Assembly: GCA_015698305.1 (NCBI GenBank)
Contig: CP048620.1
Span: 499,885 to 563,884 of the forward strand
Direction of reading: 5' to 3'
From: Candidatus Nitrohelix vancouverensis
GTDB taxonomy: Bacteria > Nitrospinota > Nitrospinia > Nitrospinales > VA-1
DNA length: 64,000 bases
In this document: positions 17,323 to 25,885 of the stretch, piece by piece
Layout of the letters: every line of letters starts with the position of its first letter
Position numbering within the stretch: position 1 is the first letter of the stretch
The notes under the pieces: model-generated
Databases searched by the model: none
Told to the model about the DNA's origin: nothing
What the model saw: only the letters and a program-made list of their open reading frames with translations
Made by a program: the position numbers and the translations under genes

Positions 17323-17454
17323 TCATTGCCAGAAGTAAGAAACCCAAATCGTCATGATCCCCGCAAGGATCGCAATAATAAATCCTGCGTGGATAAAAAC
17401 ATGAAACAAAGAGTTTTTGTCGAAACCGAAAAATCGATTGATTGAGTTTTTCAT
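17323..17454 (-). CDS. Small single-span membrane protein (43 aa)
   Basis: Encodes a 43-residue protein starting MKNSINRFFGFDKNSLFHVF with a single hydrophobic helix (residues 19-41, rich in Ile, Ala and Gly) and a C-terminus SYFWQ. A near-perfect ribosome site, AAGGAGG, stands five bases before the ATG. Two histidines (H18, H22) sit at the membrane interface. It heads a two-gene operon with the 30-residue protein and is divergent from a LysR-type regulator 253 bases away, which may control it. Function unknown. Confidence 0.77.
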   Translation of the reverse strand: MKNSINRFFGFDKNSLFHVFIHAGFIIAILAGIMTIWVSYFWQ

Positions 17455-17707
17455 AACACCCTCCTTGAATTTTAATAAAATCCGTTACCATGGAGACTGT
17501 CTTTTAGAGATTCAGCGCTGGGAACCGTCGAAGTTTGGCCGCGTTGCCAGCAGGCCCACGCTCCAGACGCTCCCCTCGCGCCACCTTAAACAAGCTGCAC
17601 TGCTCACAGTCTTTTCGCCTGTTTACTAGTTAAGATGGCTTGCATTCAATTTGGTTTTATTGATAATATTTACAATTAATATTGATTTTATTAATGCAAA
17701 TATCATC

Positions 17708-18595
17708 ATGAATTCGCTTAATTACCAGCATTTATATTATTTCAGGACCGTGGCGATGGAAGGGAGCGTTTCGCAAGCCGCCAAGAAACTTCTCCTCGGC
17801 CAGCCTGCCATCAGCCTGCAATTGAAACAGCTGGAAGATAATCTGGGCCTGCAATTGTTTCACAGGGAGAACAGAAAACTGACCCTAACAGAAGCGGGTC
17901 AGACGGCTCTGGAATACGCCAATCAAATTTTTCGACTCGGCGATGAAATGCAAGAGGCATTGAAGAATGGATCCTTCGCACGGCGCGCTCATCTTCAAGT
18001 GGGGGCCCTGGACAGCATTCCCAAAAAACTGATCCAGCTACTCATTCAAGCCGCAGGCGAAGTCGCCGAATGTAGCATCACCGTTCTTGAGGGAGAAGGG
18101 GATTTTCTGTTTCGGGAATTGCTCGCCTACAAAACGGATTTGGTGATTTCAAATTACCCCCCATCCATCGGCAACGCGAAATTGCATTCCTCGCGAATGC
18201 TTGCCAGCGCTCCCATCTCAATTTTTGCCGCGCCCAAATTCAAGAATCTTGCGAGAAAGTTTCCGCAATCAATGGCGGGTCAGCCATTCATCTTCCCGAC
18301 ACTGCATAGCAAGTTACGTCGCGATCTGGAGCATTACTTCCGCGTGAGAGAGATTCCCATCAACATTGCAATCGAAACCCAGGACACCGCGGTTCAAAAA
18401 AGACTGGGCATGGAGGGATTAGGCCTGGTGCCGCTCGCTGATTTTTCTGTGAAGGGGATAAGAAAAAGAGGTCAACTGGTAAAACTGGGAACCCTGGCGG
18501 AACTGCATGAAGAATACTGGCTGACTTCCAATTCAGGACTAATCCATAACCCCGTTGCCGCCAGCTTATTCGAAAACTTTCAACTCAAGATCTAA
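17708..18595 (+). CDS. LysR family transcriptional regulator, NhaR-like
   Basis: A 295-residue regulator with the winged-helix N-terminus of the NhaR branch (NYQHLYYFRTVAMEGSVSQA, followed by QPAISLQLKQLEDNLG) and a ligand-binding domain. NhaR relatives answer to sodium, alkali or osmotic conditions. The frame stays open 57 bases upstream from a TTG, but the ATG at 17708 gives the canonical family N-terminus. The very AT-rich stretch 17650-17707 has overlapping ATTGAT/AATATT motifs suited to a T-N11-A operator. It is divergent from the two tiny membrane-protein genes, its likely targets. A paralogue lies beside the ectoine operon at 61942. Confidence 0.88.
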   Translation: MNSLNYQHLYYFRTVAMEGSVSQAAKKLLLGQPAISLQLKQLEDNLGLQLFHRENRKLTLTEAGQTALEYANQIFRLGDEMQEALKNGSFARRAHLQVGALDSIPKKLIQLLIQAAGEVAECSITVLEGEGDFLFRELLAYKTDLVISNYPPSIGNAKLHSSRMLASAPISIFAAPKFKNLARKFPQSMAGQPFIFPTLHSKLRRDLEHYFRVREIPINIAIETQDTAVQKRLGMEGLGLVPLADFSVKGIRKRGQLVKLGTLAELHEEYWLTSNSGLIHNPVAASLFENFQLKI

Positions 18596-18609
18596 TCTGT
18601 TTTCACGAT

Positions 18610-18665
18610 TAACCCGCTTAAGCGCAACTGGAAACTCACGGCTCTTGTTCTGCAGACATAGTCTG
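18610..18665 (+). repeat. Dispersed copy of the intergenic hairpin element
   Basis: AACCCGCTTAAGCGCAACTG, then GAAACTCACGGCTCTTGTTC, ending in the perfect hairpin GCAGAC-ATA-GTCTGC. It follows the same order of motifs as the 100-bp units at 16881-17180 (cccct-tta-gcgcaa-tgaaa-ggctct-hairpin). It sits between the LysR gene and a convergent exported-protein gene, where a hairpin could protect or terminate transcripts from either side. Confidence 0.6.
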
Positions 18666-18674
18666 CTTGGAAAA

Positions 18675-19160
18675 TTATTCCCTAAGGCATTTCTGTGATT
18701 GGTTAGCAAGCTTCGACTTAATAACAGGGTACAAGTTATAAGTCGCATAAAACTCCGTTCGAAACGCCTTCCATCCCGAACGCTCCACGGCGAGGTTCAC
18801 CTCCCGCAACTTTTTTGCAGGCACTTCCAGAGTGACGACCTGACCGATCCCCATCATCACATACCAGGAAACGACATGCGTGCCCGCAGGCGGAAACTGT
18901 TCCATAAATTTGGCGTCCGACAAAATCGTCTGGATTTCATCAATCGTCTTGGACTGATCGTGTTTAAGAAACACAGTCAGTAAAATACTATCCTCTGCCT
19001 GTCGATGCGTATCACTGTCGACCAGCTCCAGACTCCGCATCGATGTTTTAACCTTGAGGATTTCTTCTGCATCGGCGCTCGTCACAGCGCCAGACATCAG
19101 GAAAATCAGCCCTGTAAAAATTAATAAACTCATGATGTGTGGATGAATGTTAGATTTCAT
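18675..19160 (-). CDS. Exported protein of unknown function (161 aa)
   Basis: Has a signal peptide (MSLLIFTGLIFLMSGAVTSA, cleavage near ADA-EE). The mature 130 residues alternate beta strands and helices: SILLTVFLKHDQSKTIDEIQ, a central GTHVVSWYVMMGIGQVVTLEV, and AVERSGWKAFRTEFYATYN. The repeated strand-helix-strand pattern resembles a ferredoxin-like fold of small periplasmic proteins, but I recognise no named family. It lies between two hairpin-element copies. Coding potential is good and the leader is convincing. Confidence 0.7.
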   Translation of the reverse strand: MKSNIHPHIMSLLIFTGLIFLMSGAVTSADAEEILKVKTSMRSLELVDSDTHRQAEDSILLTVFLKHDQSKTIDEIQTILSDAKFMEQFPPAGTHVVSWYVMMGIGQVVTLEVPAKKLREVNLAVERSGWKAFRTEFYATYNLYPVIKSKLANQSQKCLRE

Positions 19161-19291
19161 GATGTTTTCCTATAAAAAATGTTAATTCTCAATTTACCAA
19201 TGAAGTCTAGTCACAGAATACACATCTGTAATTTATAAGAAAATATCTAATCGCGATAGGCCCTGCCCCTGCCCGGCGCATGAGGGCAAAT

Positions 19292-19324
19292 AAAAAAGGA
19301 CCCACGCTTGTTAAACGTGAGTCC
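19292..19324 (-). terminator. Rho-independent terminator after the hemoglobin-TPR gene
   Basis: On the minus strand GGACTCACG pairs with CGTGGGTCC (9 bp with one T-G pair) around a TTTAACAAG loop and is followed by six T. It lies about 117 bases beyond the hemoglobin-TPR stop, after the repeat copy at 19360. Confidence 0.8.
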
Positions 19325-19359
19325 CTAATCTTCCTCACCCTCAGAGAGGAAGTTTCTAA

Positions 19360-19438
19360 CGCTCAACTCGCACTCCTATCAACCAGTTCAGGCGTAATTG
19401 AAAGCGTTTCGGCCCTCTTCCTGCAGGCGAAGCCCGTC
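19360..19438 (+). repeat. Dispersed copy of the intergenic hairpin element
   Basis: CGCACTCCTATCAACCAGTT, then a GGCGTAATTGAAAGCGTTTC segment, GGCCCTCTT and a decayed hairpin GCAGGC-GAA-GCCCGT. The leading CGCACT-CTATCAACC is almost identical to the third unit of the 17.1-kb tandem array. The element occupies the 3' untranslated region of the hemoglobin-TPR gene, in the opposite orientation to that gene. Confidence 0.6.
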
Positions 19439-19440
19439 TA

Positions 19441-20208
19441 TTATTTTGAAACTTGTGCTTTCAAAATTTTCGATTCAGTGATCCTTGCGTTGCCCTGCGC
19501 GTTTGCCTGCGCCGCGCCAAAGTGCTTGGCGGCAAGCTCATGTTTTCCCAATTTATCCAAAGCCATCGCTTCGTTAAAATGATACTCGCCAACGCTCGAA
19601 TCCTTTTTAGAAGCGGTTTCAAAATGACTCAACGCCTCGCTGTATCGACCGATATTAAAATTGGAAATTCCCAGGGCATTTTCCAATTGAGCGCTTTCAT
19701 CCAAACCCTCTCGCTTCGGAGCCTTCAACGGCACGTCCGCCGTAAGCACGATCTTGGGTTTAAGAGATAAAAGTTTGGCGTGCAACTCTCCCCGCTCTTT
19801 TTCAGCCACCTTGAATTTTTTCAGCGACACCATGATATGATCGACAATGACGTAGAAATCCGCGTCCGTAACGCCCAGCCCCACATGCACCACCTCCAGC
19901 GGTCGATTGATCACTCGACAGGGACCGCCGGTTGTGTAGCACATGAGATTTTTATTTTTCTGTCGCAATTGATTCCTTGTATCCGTTCCCATTCCAACAA
20001 AGAAATGCGCGATCTTAGGGTCCGCCCACGACTTGGTGAGAAAATCATCGATCACATTGGATATAACGTCATACCCCCCCATGCGCACATACAGAGAATT
20101 TTCATCCACAGACTCATAGGCTTTCTCCGCAGTTGCTAAACCGGGAGCCATTAGAAATAGCGTTAACAACACAACATACATACCCTTAAAGCTCATACTT
20201 GATTTCAT
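19441..20208 (-). CDS. Exported truncated hemoglobin fused to TPR repeats
   Basis: A 255-residue protein with a signal peptide (MYVVLLTLFLMAPGLATAEK). Residues 38-155 form a group 1 truncated hemoglobin: SLYVRMGGYDVISNVIDDFL at the start, then HVGLGVTDADFYVIVDHI with the proximal heme-ligating histidine H108. Residues about 170-245 form two TPR-like helical hairpins (LENALGISNFNIGRYSEALS, then YHFNEAMALDKLGKHELAAK). Truncated hemoglobins bind O2 or NO and detoxify NO; most are cytoplasmic. The combination of export signal, globin and TPR is unusual and suggests a periplasmic sensor or NO-handling protein docking to a partner. AAAAAGGAAATT precedes the ATG. Confidence 0.83.
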   Translation of the reverse strand: MKSSMSFKGMYVVLLTLFLMAPGLATAEKAYESVDENSLYVRMGGYDVISNVIDDFLTKSWADPKIAHFFVGMGTDTRNQLRQKNKNLMCYTTGGPCRVINRPLEVVHVGLGVTDADFYVIVDHIMVSLKKFKVAEKERGELHAKLLSLKPKIVLTADVPLKAPKREGLDESAQLENALGISNFNIGRYSEALSHFETASKKDSSVGEYHFNEAMALDKLGKHELAAKHFGAAQANAQGNARITESKILKAQVSK

Positions 20209-20498
20209 AATTTCCTTTTTTATTTTTCATTGTTCAATCAGTGAACGTGATTCGGTATTTGCCCAGGTCCCAACATAGCATACGGGCCATCTTTTCGTAG
20301 TAGCGCTCCTCAGGACAATCATTCATACAATTGATGAAAGAATCAGCTACACCTCGGCATGAAGCGACAATTCATTGCATGGACCACAAAAATTCTTCTG
20401 TCCGAAAAAATATAATGCTAAGGTCATAACGCCAAATTATTCTTCAACGGTATGGTAGATTGATTCAGTCTTAACTTCTCTAATTCGACGCGGTGCAC

Positions 20499-21449
20499 AT
20501 GAAAATTATTTTCAGTCTGTTCCTGGCTCTGTCCTTCTTTCCGAACGCTTGGGCCGCCGACTGGCCCAAGCGAACGATCAAGCTAACGGTAGGCTTTGGA
20601 GCGGGGGGAACGACGGATTCCACGGCGCGGCTTCTCGCAAAAATTCTCGAAAAGGACCTCGGAAAACGAATCACCGTGATCAATAAACCGGGAGGGGGCG
20701 GCTCGGTCGCCGCGGCTCTCACTCGCGCGCAAAGACCCGACGGTTATAATTTGTTCACGCTCGCAACCGGCGCTTCCGTTCTCATGCCGCACATGCTCGA
20801 TCTGCCTTACGATCCCTTAAAAGATTTCACATTTATCGCGCAGTATGCGACCTGGAATTTCGGCATTGTCGCCCCTGTAGACGCTCCGTTCGAAACCCTT
20901 CAAGAGTTGATCGAATTTGCCAGACAAAGGCCGGGAAGCGTGAGTTATGGCATTGGCGGCGCGGGCACGCCTCCGCATCTGGCGATGGAGCGTCTCGCGC
21001 AGGTGGAGGGCCTCGACTGGAAGGCGATTCCCTACACCGGCGGTACGGCGGCTGTGACGGCCTTGCTGGGCGGGCATATCACGATCATGGCGGGTTCAAC
21101 CGAATGGCTGTCGCAAGTCAAGGCGGGTCGATTCAAACTGCTGGCGATTCTATCGGACAAAAGAATGCCCGATTTCCCGGAGGTTCCCACCCTGCTTGAT
21201 CTGGGCTACGAAATCGCCGCGCCTTCCATATTGGGCATCGCCGGCCCCGCCGGGATTCCCGATGAAGTCGTCGCCAAGCTGGAGAGCTCGATTGCTTCAG
21301 CAATGAAAAGCGCCGAGATGGAAAACCTGATCAGGAATCTGGCAATGCAGATCGAGTATCGAAACAGCGCCGACTTCGAAGCGCATGTCCGGCGGGAGCA
21401 TCAGGGACAAGGCGATTTGATTCAATCGATCGGTCTGGCCAAACAATGA
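20499..21449 (+). CDS. tctC: Tripartite tricarboxylate transporter substrate-binding protein (TctC family)
   Basis: A 316-residue periplasmic solute-binding protein with a signal peptide (KIIFSLFLALSFFPNAWAAD). It carries the Bug/TctC fold signatures WPKRTIKLTVGFGAGGTTDS, NKPGGGG, ATGASVL and the GTPPHLAME loop. Family members bind carboxylates, amino acids or aromatic acids. The ligand here is unknown, but genes for a radical SAM protein, flavoprotein, amidase and aminotransferase follow the transporter. The ATG at 20499 is preferred to the in-frame GTG six bases earlier. It starts a three-gene operon with tctB and tctA. Confidence 0.92.
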   Translation: MKIIFSLFLALSFFPNAWAADWPKRTIKLTVGFGAGGTTDSTARLLAKILEKDLGKRITVINKPGGGGSVAAALTRAQRPDGYNLFTLATGASVLMPHMLDLPYDPLKDFTFIAQYATWNFGIVAPVDAPFETLQELIEFARQRPGSVSYGIGGAGTPPHLAMERLAQVEGLDWKAIPYTGGTAAVTALLGGHITIMAGSTEWLSQVKAGRFKLLAILSDKRMPDFPEVPTLLDLGYEIAAPSILGIAGPAGIPDEVVAKLESSIASAMKSAEMENLIRNLAMQIEYRNSADFEAHVRREHQGQGDLIQSIGLAKQ

Positions 21450-21502
21450 AGCCGAAGCGATCATTCAGCTTAAAAAAGCGCTCCCCACTCTAATCGCATA
21501 TT

Positions 21503-21994
21503 ATGGAATCTTACCGAAGTCTCAAGCAGGACATTATCGCATCGCTGGCGATTCTGTTGCTGTCCATTTTCACGATTGGCTACCTCATCCCCAACCACGT
21601 CGCCGAAGCCAGCGTTACGGCGCTATCGCCTCGCTTCTTCCCGCTCGTCGGCGCCGTATCCATCGGTCTGTTTGCGCTCTGCTTGTGTCTAACTTCAACC
21701 TTTTCACTCAAACGATTAACAAATGAAAATCAAATTGAAGCGACGACTCGCCAAAACGCAAAGCTCTCAGCCTTCGCTGAGTTCAAACGACCCCTCATCG
21801 TATTTGCGATTTTATGCGCCTTCGTTTTTGCATTCGAATCGTTTGGCTACCTTGTCGGCGCTCCGGTCGCTCTTTCAACTTTGATGTTCGCTTTCGGTCA
21901 GCGCCGCCCCCTCGTCTTATTCGTTCACTCTCCATTGATCGCAGGCCTCCTGTTCCTTGCCTTCGAATATGGGCTGGGTTTACCGCTGAGTTGA
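21503..21994 (+). CDS. tctB: Tripartite tricarboxylate transporter small membrane subunit (TctB family)
   Basis: A 163-residue membrane protein with four hydrophobic segments, the size and topology of TctB subunits. The first helix is ASLAILLLSIFTIGYLIP and LSPRFFPLVGAVSIG follows, a typical TctB pattern. It lies between tctC and tctA, ending six bases before tctA, as in other tct operons. It is needed to form the carrier with TctA but has no known catalytic motif. Confidence 0.88.
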   Translation: MESYRSLKQDIIASLAILLLSIFTIGYLIPNHVAEASVTALSPRFFPLVGAVSIGLFALCLCLTSTFSLKRLTNENQIEATTRQNAKLSAFAEFKRPLIVFAILCAFVFAFESFGYLVGAPVALSTLMFAFGQRRPLVLFVHSPLIAGLLFLAFEYGLGLPLS

Positions 21995-22000
21995 GGCCTT

Positions 22001-23491
22001 ATGCCCGATGAACTTCTGAGTTCGTTTCTTTTGGTTTTCAGTTTCGGAAATATCCTTGCGGTATTGCTGGGCGTGATCTTTGGCGTGTTCATGGGAGCGG
22101 TGCCCGGTCTGACCGGCACCATGGGCCTCGCTCTGATCATTCCGCTGACTTATACACTGGACCCCGTCGCCGCATTTTGCATTTTGCTCGGTTGTTACAA
22201 AGGATGTCTTTTCAGCGGAAGCATTCCCGCCATTCTGATCAACACGCCGGGAACGCCCGCGGCGGCGGCGACGGTCTTGGACGGCTACCCGCTGTGCCAG
22301 CAAGGCCAGGCGGGAAAGGCGCTGGGCATGGCGCTCTGGTCTTCGGTGATCGGCGATTTCATTTCGATGATCGCTCTGGTGTTTGGCGCGCTGGCGCTGG
22401 CAAGCATGGCCACAAAGTTTGGTCCTCCCGAGTACTCCATGCTGATCCTGTTCTCTTTGACGATCGTCGCGGGAGTATCCGGCGACTCGTTGACCAAGGG
22501 ATTGATCGCGGCGGGTTTTGGCTTTTTATTTGGAACCGTCGGACTCGATCCGATGACCGCAACGCCGCGTTTCACCTTCGGCGCGGTCACGATGATGAAC
22601 GGCATTTCATTGATGGCGATGCTGATCGGTTTGTTCGCCATGTCTGAAATACTGATTCAGGCGCAGTCGCAACACGCTCGCGCAACGCTGACCGCCGCGA
22701 TATCTCAGGCGAAAATCAGCCTGAACGATTTGAAGCAATGCGCGAGAACGATTTTCCGGGGCTCCATGATCGGAATCATTCTAGGCTCCATTCCCGGCCT
22801 GGGCGCCACCCCCGCCGCGTTTCTGTCCTACAGCGAGGCGAAGCGAAAATCAAAACGCCCCGAACGATTTGGAAAAGGCTCGCTGGAAGGCGTCGCCGCC
22901 ACCGAATCGGCAAACAACGCAACCTGCGGCGGCGCGCTCATTCCGCTCATGGCTCTTGGAGTGCCGGGAGACGTGACCACCGCCGTATTGCTCGGAGCCT
23001 TTCTGATCCACGGCCTGGCGCCGGGGCCGGTCTTGTTCGAAGAGAATTTGGGACTCGTCTACGCCATCTTCAGCGCCTTGTTTCTGGCGGTGATCCTGCT
23101 TCCCTTCGTCGGTCTCGTCGCGGTTCGAATTTTTTCAAGGATTTTGAAAATTCCCAAATCCATCCTGTTCCCCGTCATCGCCCTGCTCTGCGCGCTCGGC
23201 ATTTACAGTTTCAATTCGAGCTTTGCCGACGTGTGGACCATGCTGATTTTTGGAGTAGTCGGTTTTGTCATGCGCAAGCTGGACTTCCCTCTGGCGCCGA
23301 TGATGGTGGGATTTGTTCTCGAACCCATTGGCGAGCGTTCGGTTCGGCAAGCCCTGACCCTCTCCTCTGGCAACCCGGGCATCTTTTTCTCCACCCCCAT
23401 TTCGATTTTGTTTTCAGGCCTGACTCTTGCGTCGCTTACCTATATTTCTTTCAATAGTTACAAGAAAATAAAGCAGGCAAAAAAATCCTAA
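22001..23491 (+). CDS. tctA: Tripartite tricarboxylate transporter large permease (TctA family)
   Basis: A 496-residue polytopic permease with about 12 membrane helices. The family signature is clear: GVFMGAVPGLTGTMGLALII near residue 30, the GGSIPAILINTPGTPA-like segment (here GSIPAILINTPGTPAAAATV) and the second-half repeat IGIILGSIPGLGATPAAFLS. It exports nothing on its own and works with TctB and TctC as a cation-driven importer. Operon position fixes the assignment. Substrate unknown. Confidence 0.94.
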   Translation: MPDELLSSFLLVFSFGNILAVLLGVIFGVFMGAVPGLTGTMGLALIIPLTYTLDPVAAFCILLGCYKGCLFSGSIPAILINTPGTPAAAATVLDGYPLCQQGQAGKALGMALWSSVIGDFISMIALVFGALALASMATKFGPPEYSMLILFSLTIVAGVSGDSLTKGLIAAGFGFLFGTVGLDPMTATPRFTFGAVTMMNGISLMAMLIGLFAMSEILIQAQSQHARATLTAAISQAKISLNDLKQCARTIFRGSMIGIILGSIPGLGATPAAFLSYSEAKRKSKRPERFGKGSLEGVAATESANNATCGGALIPLMALGVPGDVTTAVLLGAFLIHGLAPGPVLFEENLGLVYAIFSALFLAVILLPFVGLVAVRIFSRILKIPKSILFPVIALLCALGIYSFNSSFADVWTMLIFGVVGFVMRKLDFPLAPMMVGFVLEPIGERSVRQALTLSSGNPGIFFSTPISILFSGLTLASLTYISFNSYKKIKQAKKS

Positions 23492-23838
23492 GAATTGATT
23501 AAAATATCTGGAAGGCTATTATAATACAGCCCCTTTTCCATTGATTTTTCCTGCATTATCGCCTCCCTCATGAGTTGTATTTCCTGCAAAACACATTTCG
23601 GGCGACGATCCTGTTCTGTAATGAATAGAAGGCTTTATGGCGTATCAAAGCGTTCCTTTCCCGGCTCATACCCTCGCTTGGTTGACTCCAAATCGACCCG
23701 CGATTTCTCCCCAAATGAAGCAAGGGAGATATTGTTGAAATAGATAAAATATTCGGTTAATCTAAGCCCGATTTTTACCGGGTGGAGGTATTCAGCCCTG
23801 CAGGAAATGAGAATTTTTGTCCATAAAAAGGTGATTCT
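23492..23838. other. 347-base gap between tctA and the radical SAM gene
   Basis: No credible gene. A 57-codon frame at 23570-23743 has no ribosome site and an unlikely composition. The last 100 bases are AT-rich (TTGTTGAAATAGATAAAATA, then ATTCGGTTAATCTAAG) and probably contain the promoter for the radical SAM-flavoprotein-amidase-aminotransferase operon. AAAAAGGTGATTCT precedes its ATG. Confidence 0.5.
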
Positions 23839-24615
23839 ATGAATATCGTTCAACTCAGCCTTTTGCAAAACGACGGTTGCGCGGGCGGTTGTAAATTCTG
23901 TGGACTGAGCCTCAACTCCGAAGTCGAGCGCGAACTCTCCCCCAGCGAAATTGAGTTTCAAAAATCATTCGATTTTGCGCGCAGTTCCAATGCGCGCCTC
24001 GAACTGGTGTTCCCAAGCGTTGGCACCAATCAACGCGAAGTGCTTGGCCTGTTAACTGAAATGTCCGGCGTCATTCAACGCAACGCCGACGTCGATCTCG
24101 CCATCAACCCCGGTCTTTGCACCCGCCCCGAGTTTTACGATCAATTGGCGAGTCTTGGCGTTAAACGTTACCGCAACAATCTGGAGAGTTCCCGCCGCTT
24201 GTTTCAAGACCTGGTTCCGAGTCGACCGCTGGCCCAGGACACCAAACTCGAATCGTTAACACTCGCGCGCGCTTCCGGCCTGAGCGTCGACACCGGTTGG
24301 CTCTGCGGTTTGGGCGAGACCGAAGCGGATATTGATGATATTCTTGAGCTGCTGGAGGCATCCACCCCGGATTCCATCACCCTTAATTTTTTTGACCCGC
24401 GTGAAGCGGCGGAAGCTTTTGAACACACGCAACCTTCCCATCAAGCGGGATTGGACCGCTACGAAGCCTTGCAAGCCCGTTTCCCAGGAACAGAATTGAC
24501 TCTGGGAGGCGCGTACGAACTGTGGATGGGAGCGGATGCCCAGCAACTATTAAAAGCGGACGGCGTTTATGTCGGTCGCTTTCTCGATCATGGAATTGAG
24601 AAGAGCGCTTGCTAA
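23839..24615 (+). CDS. Short radical SAM protein, BioB/HydE-like
   Basis: A 258-residue radical S-adenosylmethionine enzyme. The [4Fe-4S] cluster motif is C14-x3-C18-x2-C21 in GCAGGCKFCG. The following layout resembles the biotin synthase/HydE group: a beta-strand ending NPGLCTRPEF, RYRNNLESSRRLF and a C-terminal GGAYELWMGADAQ. It is clearly shorter than BioB (about 320-350 aa), and no second cluster cysteine set is obvious. The reaction is unknown. It is followed 43 bases later by a flavoprotein and then by amidase and aminotransferase genes, so it probably modifies the same small molecule. Confidence 0.8.
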   Translation: MNIVQLSLLQNDGCAGGCKFCGLSLNSEVERELSPSEIEFQKSFDFARSSNARLELVFPSVGTNQREVLGLLTEMSGVIQRNADVDLAINPGLCTRPEFYDQLASLGVKRYRNNLESSRRLFQDLVPSRPLAQDTKLESLTLARASGLSVDTGWLCGLGETEADIDDILELLEASTPDSITLNFFDPREAAEAFEHTQPSHQAGLDRYEALQARFPGTELTLGGAYELWMGADAQQLLKADGVYVGRFLDHGIEKSAC

Positions 24616-24658
24616 TAAAACGGATTTTTCTTCCACTCCTGCAATCCAATAATTCCAG

Positions 24659-25885
24659 ATGCCTTTGATAGAAGCCATCGTCATCGGCGCCGGACAGGCG
24701 GGTCTGGCGATGAGTCGCTGTTTAGGCCGTCGCATTATTCCGCACATCGTTTTGGAGCGCGGCCGGATCGCCGAGCGCTGGCGCAGTGAGCGCTGGGATT
24801 CGCTTCACCTGCTGACCCCGAACTGGCATACCCGCTTGCCGGACTGGAGCTATCGGGGCGAGGACCCCGAGGGTTACATGAGCGTTCCCGAACTCGTTAC
24901 ATTTTTCGAAGACTACGCGCAATCGTTCAGTGCGCCCATACATGCCGGGCGAAATGTTGATTCCGTCCAACCGATTCCCAAGGGATACGAAGTGCGAGCC
25001 GGATCGGAAATTTGGCATACGCGCGCGCTGATCATTGCCACCGGGCACTGCGACGTCCCTTACGTGCCGGATGTCGCCGCTGGCCTGAATTCGCAGATCG
25101 TTCAATTGACGGCGCCGCAGTACCGCAACCCCGATCAGCTCGACCCGGGCGGCGTACTGATCGTCGGCTCCGGCGCTTCGGGATCGCAAATCGCTGAAGA
25201 AGTTGCGAAATCGGGCCGACGCGTGACCCTGTCTGTGGGCAGACACCGGCGCCTGCCGCGACGTTACCGCAACCAGGATATTCTCTGGTGGATCGACCGC
25301 ATGGGTATTTTTCGCGAACCCGCAGACCCATCCACCTCACGTGGTTTCCCCGCCCCGCAACTGGTCGGTTCGAACGAAGGTCGTTCTCTCGATCTTGGCA
25401 TCCTGCAGGAACTCGGAGTAAGATTGACCGGTCGGGTGGCGGCGATTGAGGGGGTCCGCGTCCGCTTTCATTCAAATTTAGAGAACTCGATTCAACAGGC
25501 AGAAGAAGAGATGCGTAATTTTCTCGACCGCATAGACTCCTTCGCGGACGCGCATGAACTGGGCGGCATCGCAGAAAGGCCGGAACCGGCGAGACCGGAA
25601 CCGGTGAGCCCCGCCCCGCCGCCAGACGAAATTGATCTTTCCAATGAAGGCATTCGCACCGTGATCTGGGCTTCGGGCTATCGTCGCGCCTATCCCTGGT
25701 TACAGATGGACCTGCTCGACGATCAGGGGGAATTGCGCCATCGCGACGGCGTGACAGACGCGCCCGGGATCTATGTGATCGGCCTGAGACGCCAGCGCTT
25801 GAATCATTCCAATTTCATCGACGGAGTCGGAGACGACGCCGAGTTTCTCTCCGAACACATCCTTCGTCATCTCGCTGAATCATGA
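24659..25885 (+). CDS. FAD/NAD(P)-dependent oxidoreductase resembling the MSMEG_0569 (NitH) family
   Basis: A 408-residue flavin monooxygenase-like protein. It has an FAD-binding GAGQAG (residues 10-15), the segment RWDSLHLLTPNWHTRLPDWS, GEDPEGYMS, and a second dinucleotide site VLIVGSGASGSQIAEE. The RWD..LLTPNW..RLP pattern is the one I associate with the MSMEG_0569 family, whose genes usually sit in nitrilase (Nit1C) clusters; none of the other Nit1C partners is here. A Pro/Glu-rich insert (PEPARPEPVSPAPPP, near 315-330) interrupts the C-terminal part. The stop overlaps the amidase start by 4 bases. N- or C-hydroxylation of an amine, amide or imine is a reasonable guess only. Confidence 0.82.
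   Translation: MPLIEAIVIGAGQAGLAMSRCLGRRIIPHIVLERGRIAERWRSERWDSLHLLTPNWHTRLPDWSYRGEDPEGYMSVPELVTFFEDYAQSFSAPIHAGRNVDSVQPIPKGYEVRAGSEIWHTRALIIATGHCDVPYVPDVAAGLNSQIVQLTAPQYRNPDQLDPGGVLIVGSGASGSQIAEEVAKSGRRVTLSVGRHRRLPRRYRNQDILWWIDRMGIFREPADPSTSRGFPAPQLVGSNEGRSLDLGILQELGVRLTGRVAAIEGVRVRFHSNLENSIQQAEEEMRNFLDRIDSFADAHELGGIAERPEPARPEPVSPAPPPDEIDLSNEGIRTVIWASGYRRAYPWLQMDLLDDQGELRHRDGVTDAPGIYVIGLRRQRLNHSNFIDGVGDDAEFLSEHILRHLAES

Noticed and set aside
23570-23743. 57-codon frame with Cys-x2-Cys upstream of the radical SAM gene
   Set aside because: No ribosome site, atypical composition and AT-rich promoter-like surroundings; treated as noncoding.
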